Shown: in pieces, positions 38,401 to 48,688 of the stretch
How the letters are laid out: each line of letters begins with the position of its first letter
How positions within the stretch are numbered: position 1 is the stretch's first letter
Origin: Ptychodera flava
Lineage: Eukaryota; Hemichordata; Enteropneusta; Ptychoderidae
NCBI RefSeq assembly: GCF_041260155.1
Contig: NC_091931.1
Coordinates: 21,450,654-21,514,653, forward strand
DNA: 64,000 nt
Direction of reading: 5' to 3'
Position numbers and translations under genes: made by a program
The notes under the pieces: model-generated
The model's input: only the letters and a program-made list of their open reading frames with translations
Database searches by the model: none
Told to the model about the DNA's origin: nothing

Positions 38401-39046
38401 GCCGACATCGCGCAGTTCAAAGTCTATATTGTGTTGACAATGTACCGTGTATATTTGACTGGAGGTCGAGAGTCTCAAAGTTGTAACCGGAAACCGTGAA
38501 AAATGACGGGAGTCTGGCCCGACACTATATACGTCTACGGTCTAGGGGCGAAAATGAAATAATTTAATAATAACTAGCTTCGAACAATAAACGGTAGAAC
38601 AATGGTTGACTGACATGAAAAACACAGCCCGCGGATACCTACCTAGCGATGGCATGGCCGTTTTGGGTCGGTGTATTTTCTTTGCCTTTTCTTGATCTCG
38701 GAGTTGTCTTTCCTTCTTTTGGACCTCTTTACCCAACGTCAGTGCCGCCAAAAGTCGGACACACTGCTTCTTGTCGTTAGGATCTGATGCCTTGTAATAA
38801 AAGTTTTCCAAATGACTGATCAATTCTGGTCCCAGATATTCCTCCCCATACTGTAAATAAGACAAAAGACAGTCGTAATTTTTTGCTACTAAAATAGCTG
38901 ACAGACACAGTTCATATAAGGCGCCGACAATTACCAATCACCATTGTGGCATTGTGACGTACCTCAGTGACAAAATCCTTCCATCGGATATTGGTCTCTC
39001 CGAGAGAATCCTCGGGAAACCACTTCGCCTCCGTATCGGCCGCCAT
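26419..39046 (-). CDS. TEX26: TEX26-like protein, eight exons
   Basis: Probable axonemal or sperm-tail protein (human TEX26 is testis-expressed; cellular role inferred). Exons in gene order: 39046-38963 (ATG), 38850-38643, 38283-38193, 38017-37852, 37269-37125, 30848-30672, 28257-28099, 26498-26419 (TAA). All introns are GT-AG and all phases join, giving 369 aa. The C-terminal half aligns to human TEX26 as I recall it: YQAPRQPKELQ, RFGCNTKR, ATGIVP, RTTYDREF and SGQIESYL match YQIPAKIPELQ, KYGCYSSL, SQGLVP, QTTYQSDY and SSQVKEYL. The N-terminus (YGEEYLGPELISHLENFYY, then a charged KEVQKKERQLRDQEKAKK helix) is longer than in the human protein (about 289 aa). The last exon is the least certain; an alternative is noted separately. 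A tRNA gene lies in the intron between 37852 and 37269. Confidence 0.62.
26984..27143 (+). pseudogene. Orphan coding-like exon, antisense in TEX26-like last intron
   Basis: A good acceptor (pyrimidine-rich, ending TGATGCAG at 26983) opens a frame reading HQVFDMFIVYELLINYDNSQ to a TGA at 27059. The overlapping next frame reads DVYTVVNYLKEYTDTIED to a TGA at 27141. Two protein-like frames end to end suggest one exon split by a frameshift. No upstream exon was identified and the family was not recognised. It could be chance. Confidence 0.25.
28258..30671 (-). other. TEX26-like intron
   Basis: 2.4 kb, no exon seen. A stretch at about 29860-30100 is rich in CCATGG and CAACC motifs (for example CCATGGCAAC), but there is no clear repeat unit. 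Confidence 0.5.
35024..35037. promoter_or_regulatory. X-box (RFX) motif
   Basis: GTTGCTAGGTAACC is a near-symmetrical RFX half-site pair with a two-base spacer. RFX factors drive ciliary genes, and the host gene is probably ciliary. The site is about 4 kb from the nearest exon of that gene and may be chance or an intronic enhancer. Confidence 0.3.
36361..36430 (-). repeat. Dispersed repeat copy, inverted (GGGCCAAACCATGG family)
   Basis: The complement reads AAGGTCCACAATCATCATTG and GGGCCAAACCATGGTGG, matching the copies at 14745 and 23262. Lies in a TEX26-like intron. Confidence 0.6.
37481..37562 (-). tRNA. trnS-TGA: tRNA-Ser (TGA)
   Basis: 82 nt, class II. Read on the minus strand it starts GCTGCGATGGCCGAGTGG and ends TTCGAACCCTACTCGCAGCG. 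The acceptor stem GCTGCGA pairs with TCGCAGC, leaving discriminator G. The anticodon arm is TTGGACTTGAAATCCAA with TGA at the loop centre. A long variable arm (TGGGATCTTCCCG) is present, as needed for seryl-tRNA synthetase. The B box GGTTCGAACCC is intact. No intron, and CCA is not encoded, as usual in eukaryotes. The GGTTCGAACC and GTGGTTAAGG boxes would serve as the Pol III promoter. It sits in a TEX26-like intron on the same strand. Confidence 0.96.
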
Positions 39047-40079
39047 AACTTGGTTGATACACTCGTGCTCCGGTCGGCTGGCAAATCTAGCTAGCAGGCA
39101 GGTTTGGTATAGCGTTCCATTGGACACAATTTGACATATCTATTCTATTGTAGGTTCTTCGCGGTCGTTTCCATGTGACGCTGACCTCGTTGTTAAGCCG
39201 GCCTGTCCATCACACCTTGAAAAGAAGGCGGGGCTTTCACGATCGATAACCTCGCATACTGCCCTCTCAAAGGCGTACTGTAAGGATCTTTTGTTTCTTT
39301 CAGGACGCATTATATGTAGTTGTCGTTAAAAATTAGCAATAAAACCGTTAACAGATGATATTAAATTTCGCAAGCCCATCGACTTCGATGAGCTAACATA
39401 TCTCCATTGTGCTCTGATTTATATAACTGTCAGTTTGTCGTCTCACTCCACACATTGTAGAGAGGTAGCGATCCGATTTTACGTTCACATGTACAGTTAA
39501 TCGCACTCGACATTGAAACCATATATGGCATATGTCATTTTATGAGTACATGATCTACACGATGAGAAATAAATGATAAAAGAATGAATAAATAAAAGTC
39601 TTTGTTTCTAGAATGCAAGTTCATCATTTTAAAACGCGAGTATACGCGCCGACACCATTTTCCTCACTAAAGCCTACAGCACATGGCACACGGGAGAAAT
39701 TAGCTGAGCAAATCTGCATTCGAGGCTGGTTCGCTCAGCTGTTTTACCCTCATGTGCGGGAGATTTTTCGTGAGTTTTATACTTTCATGCCGTTCAGCAA
39801 AATACTATTGTAATAGCTAGTTCCGTGTAGGGCGACAAACGAACGTTTTGCGCATCGGCATCTGACGATTATCTCAAACCTTGGGGATCATTGGGGATAG
39901 AGTTCAGTGGATGTTTAGAGCATGAGGGCGCTCATGTAGGGACTGTATCCTGTTTTACGAGTGGTATTCTGGTGTATTTTATGAGGTAAACCCTTTCTCT
40001 GTCTTGCTCTATTATCCAATTGTTCTCAAAATTGATATCGATTTCTCCTAATATCCATACCTTGCTTTTCACCTTGTAG
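39047..40079. other. Head-to-head intergenic region
   Basis: Lies between the minus-strand TEX26-like start and the plus-strand candidate small gene. Possible shared promoter. GC is higher just upstream of the TEX26-like ATG. A donor-like GTAAAC at 39987 could end a 5' UTR exon of the small gene. No TATA box that I would defend. Confidence 0.35.
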
Positions 40080-43000
40080 GTGACCTGTAGCTTGAGAGAA
40101 TAATGAAGGCCATATTACACGGTAAGCACACGTTCTGGAAGTAATGAAGACCTGCACAGAAATATTCAGTAAGGTTCCACGCTAGCTGTTGATCAATTCA
40201 TCACATCCATATAATGAGGGGGAGTGCGGGTCATGTTTTCAACCTTCGAAAAAAAGGGGGAGGGGGAGTTGTGTAGTTTGGACCAGACTGCCGTTCGACA
40301 GCGTCATCATATCGTTTTTAAATAGAAGACGACACAAACTTTGTGTAAAACTTTACTAGACAGGGCGTGCTCATTTGAATCGTGTAAAAAGTAATTTGAA
40401 AGTGCGCTAATATTGTTGTTACTATGCGTATCTCTTTCTTGTCGTGTACGAGTGGTGTTTCTGTTGGATTGTTTTCGAGACCGATCGGTTCTGATTTACG
40501 TCAAGTTGGTGTTGAGTCATGGAATGTACTGCTAGTGTATCTATGATCTTCCATTAGATGTTCCGTTGTACATGGTGTTTTCAGGTAGGCATATAGATGT
40601 AAGGATGAACAAAAGACAAGTGACGATTTTTTTAGATCCTCTTCTGCCTGCGGAACAGTTGATCAAAACGACAGTGGAATGAAGCCCTGTATAATCGGAA
40701 CCTGCCCACGACAAACAGCGCCCGCCGTGTTCACGGGAGGGTTGGGTCTTGAAGTGTTCGCAAAGACGCACATTACAAGCTTATGCCGGGATTTACGTAT
40801 ACGACATGGCAACCGCGTGTAGGAGTTATATTCAATAATGGAGTTCAAATTTGTTTTGAAATAGTCGTTGTTTAAATACTTGTTGGCGTTTTCAACTTCC
40901 AGCAATCAGTAATTTGTCACGTTTGCAGTCCGGGTCAGCTCCAAAATTGGAGACGCTATACCATAATATTTTCCCCCTCTCATTAGCCAATCAGCGGCCA
41001 GCGCGCCATCAGTAAAAATTGTATTTCCTGGCAACCTCCACATGCGTCCTTCGTTACGGACGCCATACTGTGTCGAACTCCCGCGCCATATTCTGTCATA
41101 ATGTCGAACAGTTGTGTGGCCACTCTGTCAAAACACAATTTCAAAATCGCGTACCAGTTTTATTCTGGCTAAGACAACCAAACCCCATATATCGCTGTGA
41201 TTCCTAGACTCTGGCTTGAAGTCCTGCGAAATATAAATCGTGTACCTACACAGATCGTTCAGAATACCCATTTGTATCGGAGATGGCAGCGATACAAATT
41301 CTACCGTATGGGGAACAGTTGTGTGGCCACTCTGTCAACACATTTTCAAAATCGCGTACCATTTTTAGTCTGCGTTTGACAACTACAAAACAGGTATCGT
41401 TCTAAAGCTCTGACATTGCTATTCTTTCTTGCAAAATGTTATACGCGTACCTACACAAATAACCTTTATAACAGTATTTCTAATAGAGATTACGAACATC
41501 CACAAAATGATTCTCGGTACTTGAGCGAAATCGATAAACTGGGGGTAGAAATAAATCGTCAATATTTCGAATATTTGTTCACTAATCGGACTCCTTGTTG
41601 GACATGACCTTCTGCAGAACACGTGGATTATGTTGACTGTCGAAATTCGTCGAAATTCACAAGACAGGGGCTTAACAAGCGTCCCAAAACTGCCGATCAC
41701 ACTTGGTGGGTAATTTGTGACCCAACGTGACCTGTACGTTATTAATGATGTAATCTGGTCGATGATTGGCTGAATGCCGGTGATCTGCGACCTACCCTAC
41801 CTGCGATCTACTCTTCCACTCATGAATAATTAATTTGATTTATGCAAATATTGCTACTTATGCATGACAGCAAGTTCTATTCAGACTACACTGCCTATTC
41901 AAAACGAAGTCTGTAAAATACGAAAATGTAATGGGAGAAAGGTGGTTTTTACGATCACTCAATCACAGAGAGGTTATGCTTACGGATGTGATGAACTTCT
42001 TGTCCATGTTTAGTAACCTTTCCAATGTTAGAAAGGAGAAGAATATTATTTTAGGCCGTGGCGCCTGTCAATAGACAAAATCCGGCTATAGACAAAAGTT
42101 GGCTATTGACACCGTGAGGTTTTTCGTCAAAATTCACCATATTTAAGCCTAATAAAGTGTCCAATGCTTGAAAGAATGCTTGATAAAGCCTTCGTACACT
42201 CAATTATGGACAAAGTCGCTGCAATCTTGAGTAATTGTAGACTTTACCGTGTACGATATGTTGCACCAACGCCGCGCCGGTCAATAGCCAGGATGTGGCT
42301 ATTGACACGCGGGAGGTTTTTCGCCAAAATACACCATATTTAAGCCTAATAAACTGTCCAATGCTTGTTAGAATGCTTGATAAAGCCTTTGTACACTCAA
42401 TTATGAATAAAGTCGTAATTTTGAGTAATTGTAGAAGTTTACCGCGTACGATTACACCTTGCAACGCCGCGCCTGTCAATAGGCTATTGACATGCGGGAC
42501 TCGCTGTCCAAATTTTAATGGATTTTTTATCGAAACATACATAGTTGGCAATGAGTATAGATGGCAATGGGAGTGTAGATGGCAATGGGAGTATAGATGA
42601 CAATGGGAAAATAGATGACCTGCATAAGAGACGACGTCAAAAGTTCAAAATTTCTGACCCAACACCCAAACGCCCACCTCCACTGAACCTTATGATGAAT
42701 ATCAATAATCAGAGGTTCCCATTTAATCTTCACTGTGATAATCCCAATCATACTTAAAACATTACCAGGACAGAAAGTTGCAAATAACGACAATGTTCTA
42801 ATGAGAAAAAAACCCCATTTATTTCTGTTAAAAAAGCTCATCAGTAAGATAAGTCCCTGTAATATAAGCAGGTCAATATATAAATGTCTCTCAGACAAAT
42901 CAAACAAGAACATCGTTTTTGCAGGATGAAACTTTTTTGGGTTAACCCCCCCCCCCCCCCATCACCACAAAACCCTCCCCACCCCAAACTTAAAGAATTC

Positions 43001-46000
43001 GGATTTTTATCTTTTGACGTGGTCTCGAAGGGAAGTGTTATGGTTACCAGGCTCAAGCTACACTGGCTGCACTGAAGAGCTGTGACGCCTGTGACTATTA
43101 TGTCGTGAGGTTTTTGGCATCGATAACCAACCCCTAATTATTGTTTTAGAATGGCTTAGTATTGACTGAAGTCTATAAATTGAACGAAATCAGCAAAATG
43201 TATTTGGGAAGCGCTGTCTATAAATTGAACGAAATCAGCAAAATGTATTTGGGAAGCGTAGATTACAAGGGAAGTATAGATCGCAGAGGTATCGGCGAGG
43301 TAAACTTCCTGCGACCAACACTGCATGGCTTCCCCGTGGCGATGGATGTGAATTTTATCTTGCAGGGTTTGTGGTATCGAAAATTATTTGATCCTGTATA
43401 ATTGTTTTCGAACGTTTAGTATTAAGTTTCAATTATCAATCGAACGAAACAATAAAATGCATCTGGGGAGCGTTGATCGCAAAGGAAAGTATAGATCGCT
43501 AGGGAAGTATAGATCACAGAGTTACCTGCGAGTTACATACTTCCTGCGATCAACACTGGCTGCCATGTGCATGCCATTGTGGTGATGCCAACGAATCGTA
43601 TGTTGCGAGGCTTGTGGCATCGAGGTCAATCAACGATCTCGGATAATTGTTAATCGAATATATAAACTGAACGGTAATAATAAAATATGTTAGAGAAGCC
43701 TAGAGATAAAGGGAAGTATAGATCGCAAGGGAAGGATAGATCGCAGAGTTACCTGCGAGCTATACTTCCTGCGATCAACACTGGCTGCCGTTGTGGTGAT
43801 GCTAGTGAATCGTATATTGCGAGGCTTGTGACATCGATAATCGATCCCTGAAAATTCTCTCGATTTAATATTCTATCTAATTTATCAACTGAACGGTAAT
43901 AATAAAACACGTTGGAGAAGCGTACATAGCAGAGGGAAGTATAGATCGCAGAGATACCTGCGAGCTAAACTTCCTTCCACTACAATGGATCCCGGATAAT
44001 TGTTTTGGTATCCCTTGATATTACATCGAATTTATCAACTGAATAGTAATAATAAGATAGGTTGGAGAAGCATAGCTAGCGGAGGGAAGTATAGATCGCA
44101 AGGGAGGTAGAGATCGCAGAGCAGAGTCACCTGCGAGCTATACTTCCTGCGATCAACACTGGCTGCTATTGTGATGATGACAGTGAATCGTATTTTGCGA
44201 GGTTTGTGCCATCAACATCGATAATCGGTCCCAGATAATTGTTTTGGCATGACTTAGTATTACATCGAATTTATCAACTGATTAGTAATACTGAAATACG
44301 TTTGAGAAGCCTAGAGGTAAAGGGAAGTATAGATCGCTAGGGAAGTATAGATTGCAGAGTCAACTGCGAGCTACACTTCCTGCGATCAACACTGGCTGCC
44401 ATGTGCATGCCATTGTGGTGATGCCAACGAATCGTATGTTGCGAGGCTTGTTGCATAGGCAATCGATCCCGGATAATTGTTTAGGTCTGATTTAATATTA
44501 CATCGTTATCAACTGAATAGTAATAATAAAATACGTTGGAGAAGCATAGCTAGCAAACGGAAGGATAGATCGCAGAGTTATCTGCGAGCTATACTTCCTG
44601 CGATCAACACTGGCTGTGGTGATGCTAGTGAATCGTATTTTGCGAGGTTTGTGCCATCGACATCGATCCCGGATAATTGTTTTAGTATGATTTAATATTA
44701 ACTTGAGTTTATAAATTGAACTGTAATAATATAGTACCGGTACGTTTGAGAAGCGTAGGTGGCAGAGAGAAGTACAGATGGGGGGGGGGGGGTCGCAAGG
44801 GAAGTATAGATCGCAGAGTTGAGCTATACTCTCTGCGATCACCACCGGCTGCCATTGTGGTGATGCCAGTGAATCGTATCTTGCGAAGCGTGTGACATCG
44901 ATAATCGGTCCTGGATAATTGTATTTTTAATATTTTTAATATATTTAATATTACATCAAATTTATCAAGTGAACGGTAATAATGAAATATATTTGAAAAG
45001 CGTAGCTCGCAGAGGGAAGAATAGATCCCAGTCACCTGCGTCTAAGATTATGATCATTGTTCCGCGATCAGACCGACACTGCCTTTACATAGGCCGACTT
45101 CATTTATTGAAGTTAGATGTTGCGACATTCGCGGTACGTATCGAGGTGTGGCGGTTAGCTTTTGGCATTTCTTCTTTGAACCGAAAGAACAGATATGCGT
45201 GCTGTAGAGTAATTTGTTGGAGTAGCGTAGAAGGGAAGTATTGATCGCAGGTGTGTTTGACAGAAAACCATGCGATCTACCCATCTCTATCTTGTAGTAA
45301 TTTGATCTATACTTGTAGGCCTACCGATTGGATGAATATTTTATTTATTTGATTTATTAAAGGATGGATGTGTCGATTATGCTTACATCTTCAACTTTGT
45401 CAGAACATTATTTATTCCATCATGAGTTTCTTACGTTCACATCGCAATTAATTACAACCATCTCACCATGGCTAATTTCTTACACCAAATAGTAAACAAT
45501 ACACATGATAAAACATGTATATTAATAATACCGAAATAATACACAATCAGACCATACCACATGTACGAAACATTAAAATACACTAACTAATGAGAATTGT
45601 GGAGCAAACTTCCTCTATTTTACTCATACATTAGTATAGAGTTTATGACACAATGCAAGGAAGTGATGGCTAGATGAAATTTTTAAATATCCCATTTTGA
45701 AGATTTGCAGTCGTCATAACAAAATTAGGCCTACTGGCTGCAAACAGATTACAGCGAAAACGGTGATTAGCGAAAAGCACGCAAAGTTTGCCGAATTTGC
45801 AGTTTGCTTCTAACGGCGCTCGCGCAAGCTATAAGGATCTGAAGTACAAAATGAAAATGAAATATAAATCAGCTGAAGGCCTCCACCGGGGGCCTCCATT
45901 ACATCATGCACCGTAAACGGACCGAATGTACGGCTACATTTGGTTGAAAATCTGCAATCGTGGAGCGTAGATCGCAAGGCAGCATAGCTCGCAAGTCAGC

Positions 46001-48688
46001 ATAGATCGCAGTATATACCTGCGATCTATTCACCATATTTCACGGGCGCACAGGAAATTTGCATAAAACTGTACATTTTTGCATGAACCTAATTAATTAT
46101 TCATGAGTGGAAGAGTAGATCGCAGGTAGGGTAGGTCGCAGATCACCGGAATACATTATCATAATGAGTCTCCAATTTTGGAGCTGACCCGGACTGGTTT
46201 GGGAGACGTTCAAGGCCTACTTTAATCGCTAGATTTTCGCTCCTACACTTTCGCTTAATTTAGGGGAGTTTCACCTCAAACGCACTGACTTTCCTTCGTC
46301 GTTCGCGTGTTTGTTTATGGTCGCCAGGATCATAAGCCATAAATTGATTATGCAAAAATTTACAGGTGAACTGTTACGAATCCTGAATAATAGTATTTAC
46401 GAAACAAGTGTAGTTGCAGTATCGCATGCAATATGTGTATCGCGATGCACGGTCACAGAACTGCCGTTGCTGTTTATTACGTGTAAACAGTGAATTTATT
46501 TCAAACTTCAATAGGGCTAAGAATAGACAAATTTGGAACGCTGTTATGGTTTTAGCCATATGAGGAAAGAACATTGCAAATAAGGGAAAAGATAATCCCC
46601 TTTCATTATAGGGTTGTTATTTACAATCATGACTTCATCGTTTAACGTATACCACATACTTATCTGTCAAGTCATGCACCCTTTTTTCAAAATATAAACC
46701 AGAAAAATTTGTTTTACTAGGTTTTCTGAAACTTACCTTGTATGATTTTTTTGCGTGGATCGGAATCGTGTTCATCTCTACGTGATTGACGGGTTGATTC
46801 CATTACTAGTATTTTACAACTTATCCAAAGAAATGATCCATGATAGTTGCTAAAATCATATCAGAACTTTCTACGGACGGATATAACTTTTTGTGTACAT
46901 GTAGTTTGAACAAATTGTTTGCGTCGCGTCAGTGAATGGTTGCCAGCCGCACTGGAAGTCTTACATCTCGCTATATTTGGAGTGGCGCTCCCTTATTTGA
47001 CTGAGCACATCGTCTCCGATTACAACATAAGAGACTCGCGATTTTCGCTCTGTTTATGTATCGATGAAGTTTACTATAGTCCACTCACCATTGCAGCGAG
47101 GTTTGGCCAAACAAATATAAAATGTTCATTAAATTCCTATGCCATGTCAAGATTATTCAAAATTAATGTCAAAGTATTGCCGTAAAGTAAATGTATAGTA
47201 CTTCTCAGAAATCCGCGGTGAAATGCGACTCTGTCAATGATTTGTTGAAGTTGTCTCTAACATCAGAATGTGCCTCGCGGGGACAGATATTCGGACTCTC
47301 AGACTTGCCTGGTTTGTGCACAGGGTACCCAGACATCTGGTTGTTGTTTATATTGTTGTTTATGCTTATTAGTCAAGTTTTTTGTTGACCAATAAAATTC
47401 AACGAAGATAACTGTTGTGTTGCTGTTGGTTCAAACGTAACGTAGATGTCATAAGAAATGCTACAAGGACGCTATCTTATCATTTTACTTTATTTCAAGA
47501 GGGTAGTCCGAGTTACAAAAAATAATTGTAATTTACATCAGAAATAAATGCAACATATCCTACTCAGAATACCAGTTATTACTAATACCATTTATTACTA
47601 ATACCAGTTAATACCAGTTGTTACTTTATTTCAAGAGGGTAGTCTGAGTTACAAAAAATAATTGTAATTTACATCAGAAATAAATGCAACATATCCTACT
47701 CAGAATACCAGTTATTACTAATACCAGTTTATTACTAATACCAGTTAATTCCAATTGTTACTTTATTTCAAGAGGGTAGTCTGAGTTACAAAAAATTATT
47801 GTAATTTACGTCAGAAATAAATGCAACATATCCTACTCAGAAAACCAGTTATTTCTAAATGTTGAAATCATGTTGAACTCATAACTACTTTTTATTTTAT
47901 AAAACAGACTCTGGTGTTGGCAATGCTAGCAATGAAGAGGTTAACGGAATGAATGATTTGATTCAAGCTGAGAAGGAGACAGCTACAATCAAGGAATCTG
48001 ATGATCATTTGTAAGTATCTGTAAGCTGTTGTTGATACCAACGATTAGTGGGCATACAATTTACACGTTTATTTATATATTTATTTATTTAGATTTATCC
48101 AAAGTAAATGGTAAAAAAGGTCTACATAGGATGACCAAAACAAGCTATGGCCAATAGTTGCCGATTTAATTTTTTTTTTCGCGTACAGATCGGACCTCTG
48201 GATGAAGGTCTGATAGTTCGGTGTATTTCGAACGGACATTCATTGAAAAAATGTATTAAATGTAAAGAATGTATTTCGTGCATGAATAAATGTAAAAAAT
48301 GTGAAACGTGCAGAATTCTTGTCTACTAGCCATGGATGACCAAAACAGTTGCAAATCATCTATACAACGTCAGTCCCCCATAACACACTACAGAACAAGC
48401 AAATGGAAAAGGTGACGTAAAATATACAATTTAAAGTGAAAAAAACAACATTGCAAATGACCTTGATATACAATATCACACGATCCATGTCCATGGTACG
48501 ACCACATTTACCAACACGTAATATTTGCGCCTTATTAACCTTTTCTTTGGATATTATTTTTGCATAGATCGAATAATTGTGTGTCTGATGAAGACAGACC
48601 AAGGAGGAACAGAAGTCAGAATGTTGTCTGGCGTTTCTTCCACCTAGTTAGGAAACGGATGAGTCGTGTGTTCGGCCATATTCAGTAA
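40080..48688 (+). CDS. Candidate small gene, 80 aa, three exons
   Basis: Exons: 40080-40121 (ATG 40103), 47908-48010, 48568-48688 (TAA 48686-48688). The acceptors (CACCTTGTAG, TATAAAACAG, TTTTTGCATAG) and donors (GTAAGC, GTAAGT) are good. The phases join (1 then 2) and the coding sum is 243 nt. Exons 2 and 3 together encode an acidic, Ser/Glu-rich middle (SNEEVNGMNDLIQAEKETAT) and a basic amphipathic tail (VVWRFFHLVRKRMSRVFGH). AATAAA lies at 49065. Exons 2 and 3 are supported by frame continuity across the intron. Exon 1 is weaker: only seven codons, joined across 7.8 kb, and other exons could lie between. Not recognised as any family. There is no signal peptide; the tail could bind membranes or nucleic acid. 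Confidence 0.4.
41107..41470 (+). repeat. Diverged two-copy tandem repeat, about 204 bp
   Basis: AACAGTTGTGTGGCCACTCT occurs at about 41107 and 41311, followed in both by TTTCAAAATCGCGTACCA. CGTACCTACACA recurs at about 41241 and 41445. It lies in the extra 0.8 kb of the left arm. Confidence 0.65.
42056..42500 (+). repeat. Tandem repeat, about 207 bp, two and a part copies
   Basis: The unit starts at GCGCCTGTCAATAG or a variant (42060, 42268 and 42470) and includes CACCATATTTAAGCCTAATA and GAATGCTTGATAAAGCCTT. Copies differ by substitutions and short gaps. GGCTATTGAC recurs in each. Confidence 0.75.
42543..42612 (+). repeat. Minisatellite, about 17 bp, four copies
   Basis: GTATAGATGGCAATGGGA-type units repeated four times with drift to GATGACAATGGGA. 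A tract of about 14 C follows at 42947-42960. Confidence 0.75.
43166..43258 (+). repeat. 42-bp duplication
   Basis: Two nearly exact copies, back to back, of a unit containing ATAAATTGAACGAAATCAGC and AAAATGTATTTGGGAAGCG. The same sequence appears, diverged, in each hairpin unit that follows. Confidence 0.8.
43258..45070 (+). repeat. Array of about nine hairpin-bearing units, 150-235 bp each
   Basis: Each unit has GGAAGTATAGATCGCAG, a 6-12 nt loop, then CTGCGAGCTATACTTCC, which can fold into a stem of about 16 bp, followed by CTGCGATCAACACTGGCTGC and a spacer with CGGATAATTGTTT. Units start near 43272, 43478, 43712, 43933, 44080, 44320, 44556, 44800 and 45010. Spacing and sequence vary, so the array is old or gene-converting unevenly. 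One unit carries a run of 13 G (about 44779). Further GATCGCAG/GCGATCTA pairs lie at about 45240-45280 and 45962-46030. Confidence 0.75.
46737..46803 (-). CDS. Possible orphan first exon
   Basis: On the minus strand an ATG opens MESTRQSRRDEHDSDPRKK and runs to a good donor (CAAG|GTAAGT, exon end 46737). No downstream exon was found, because the hairpin-array element follows. Short and charged; could be chance. Confidence 0.2.
47483..47862 (+). repeat. Tandem repeat, about 136 bp, three copies
   Basis: TTACTTTATTTCAAGAGGGT at 47484, 47621 and 47758. Each copy continues with GAGTTACAAAAAA, AAATAAATGCAACATATCCT and ACCAGTTATT. It ends 46 bp before exon 2 of the candidate small gene. Confidence 0.9.

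Larger units (their letters stand above)
40926..46196. mobile_element. 5.3 kb inverted-repeat-armed element with hairpin array
   Basis: The outer arms are CAGTCCGGGTCAGCTCC plus AAAATTGGAGAC (40926-40954), inverted at 46168-46196. The inner arms are 59 nt identical in inverse: 41777-41835 (starts CCGGTGATCTGCGACC) and 46091-46149. On the right the two arms are about 18 nt apart; on the left an extra 0.8 kb separates them, probably an insertion. Inside lie tandem blocks and many GATCGCAG/CTGCGATC motifs, also present in the inner arms. No transposase frame. It occupies the first intron of the candidate small gene. Class unknown. Confidence 0.6.

Noticed and set aside
39150-39185. X-box-like GTTTCCATGTGACG upstream of the TEX26-like start
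   Set aside because: The second half-site breaks the consensus; not enough to call.
43258-45070. CRISPR-like spacing of hairpin repeats
   Set aside because: Units are variable, spacers are homologous to each other, and the DNA is clearly eukaryotic.
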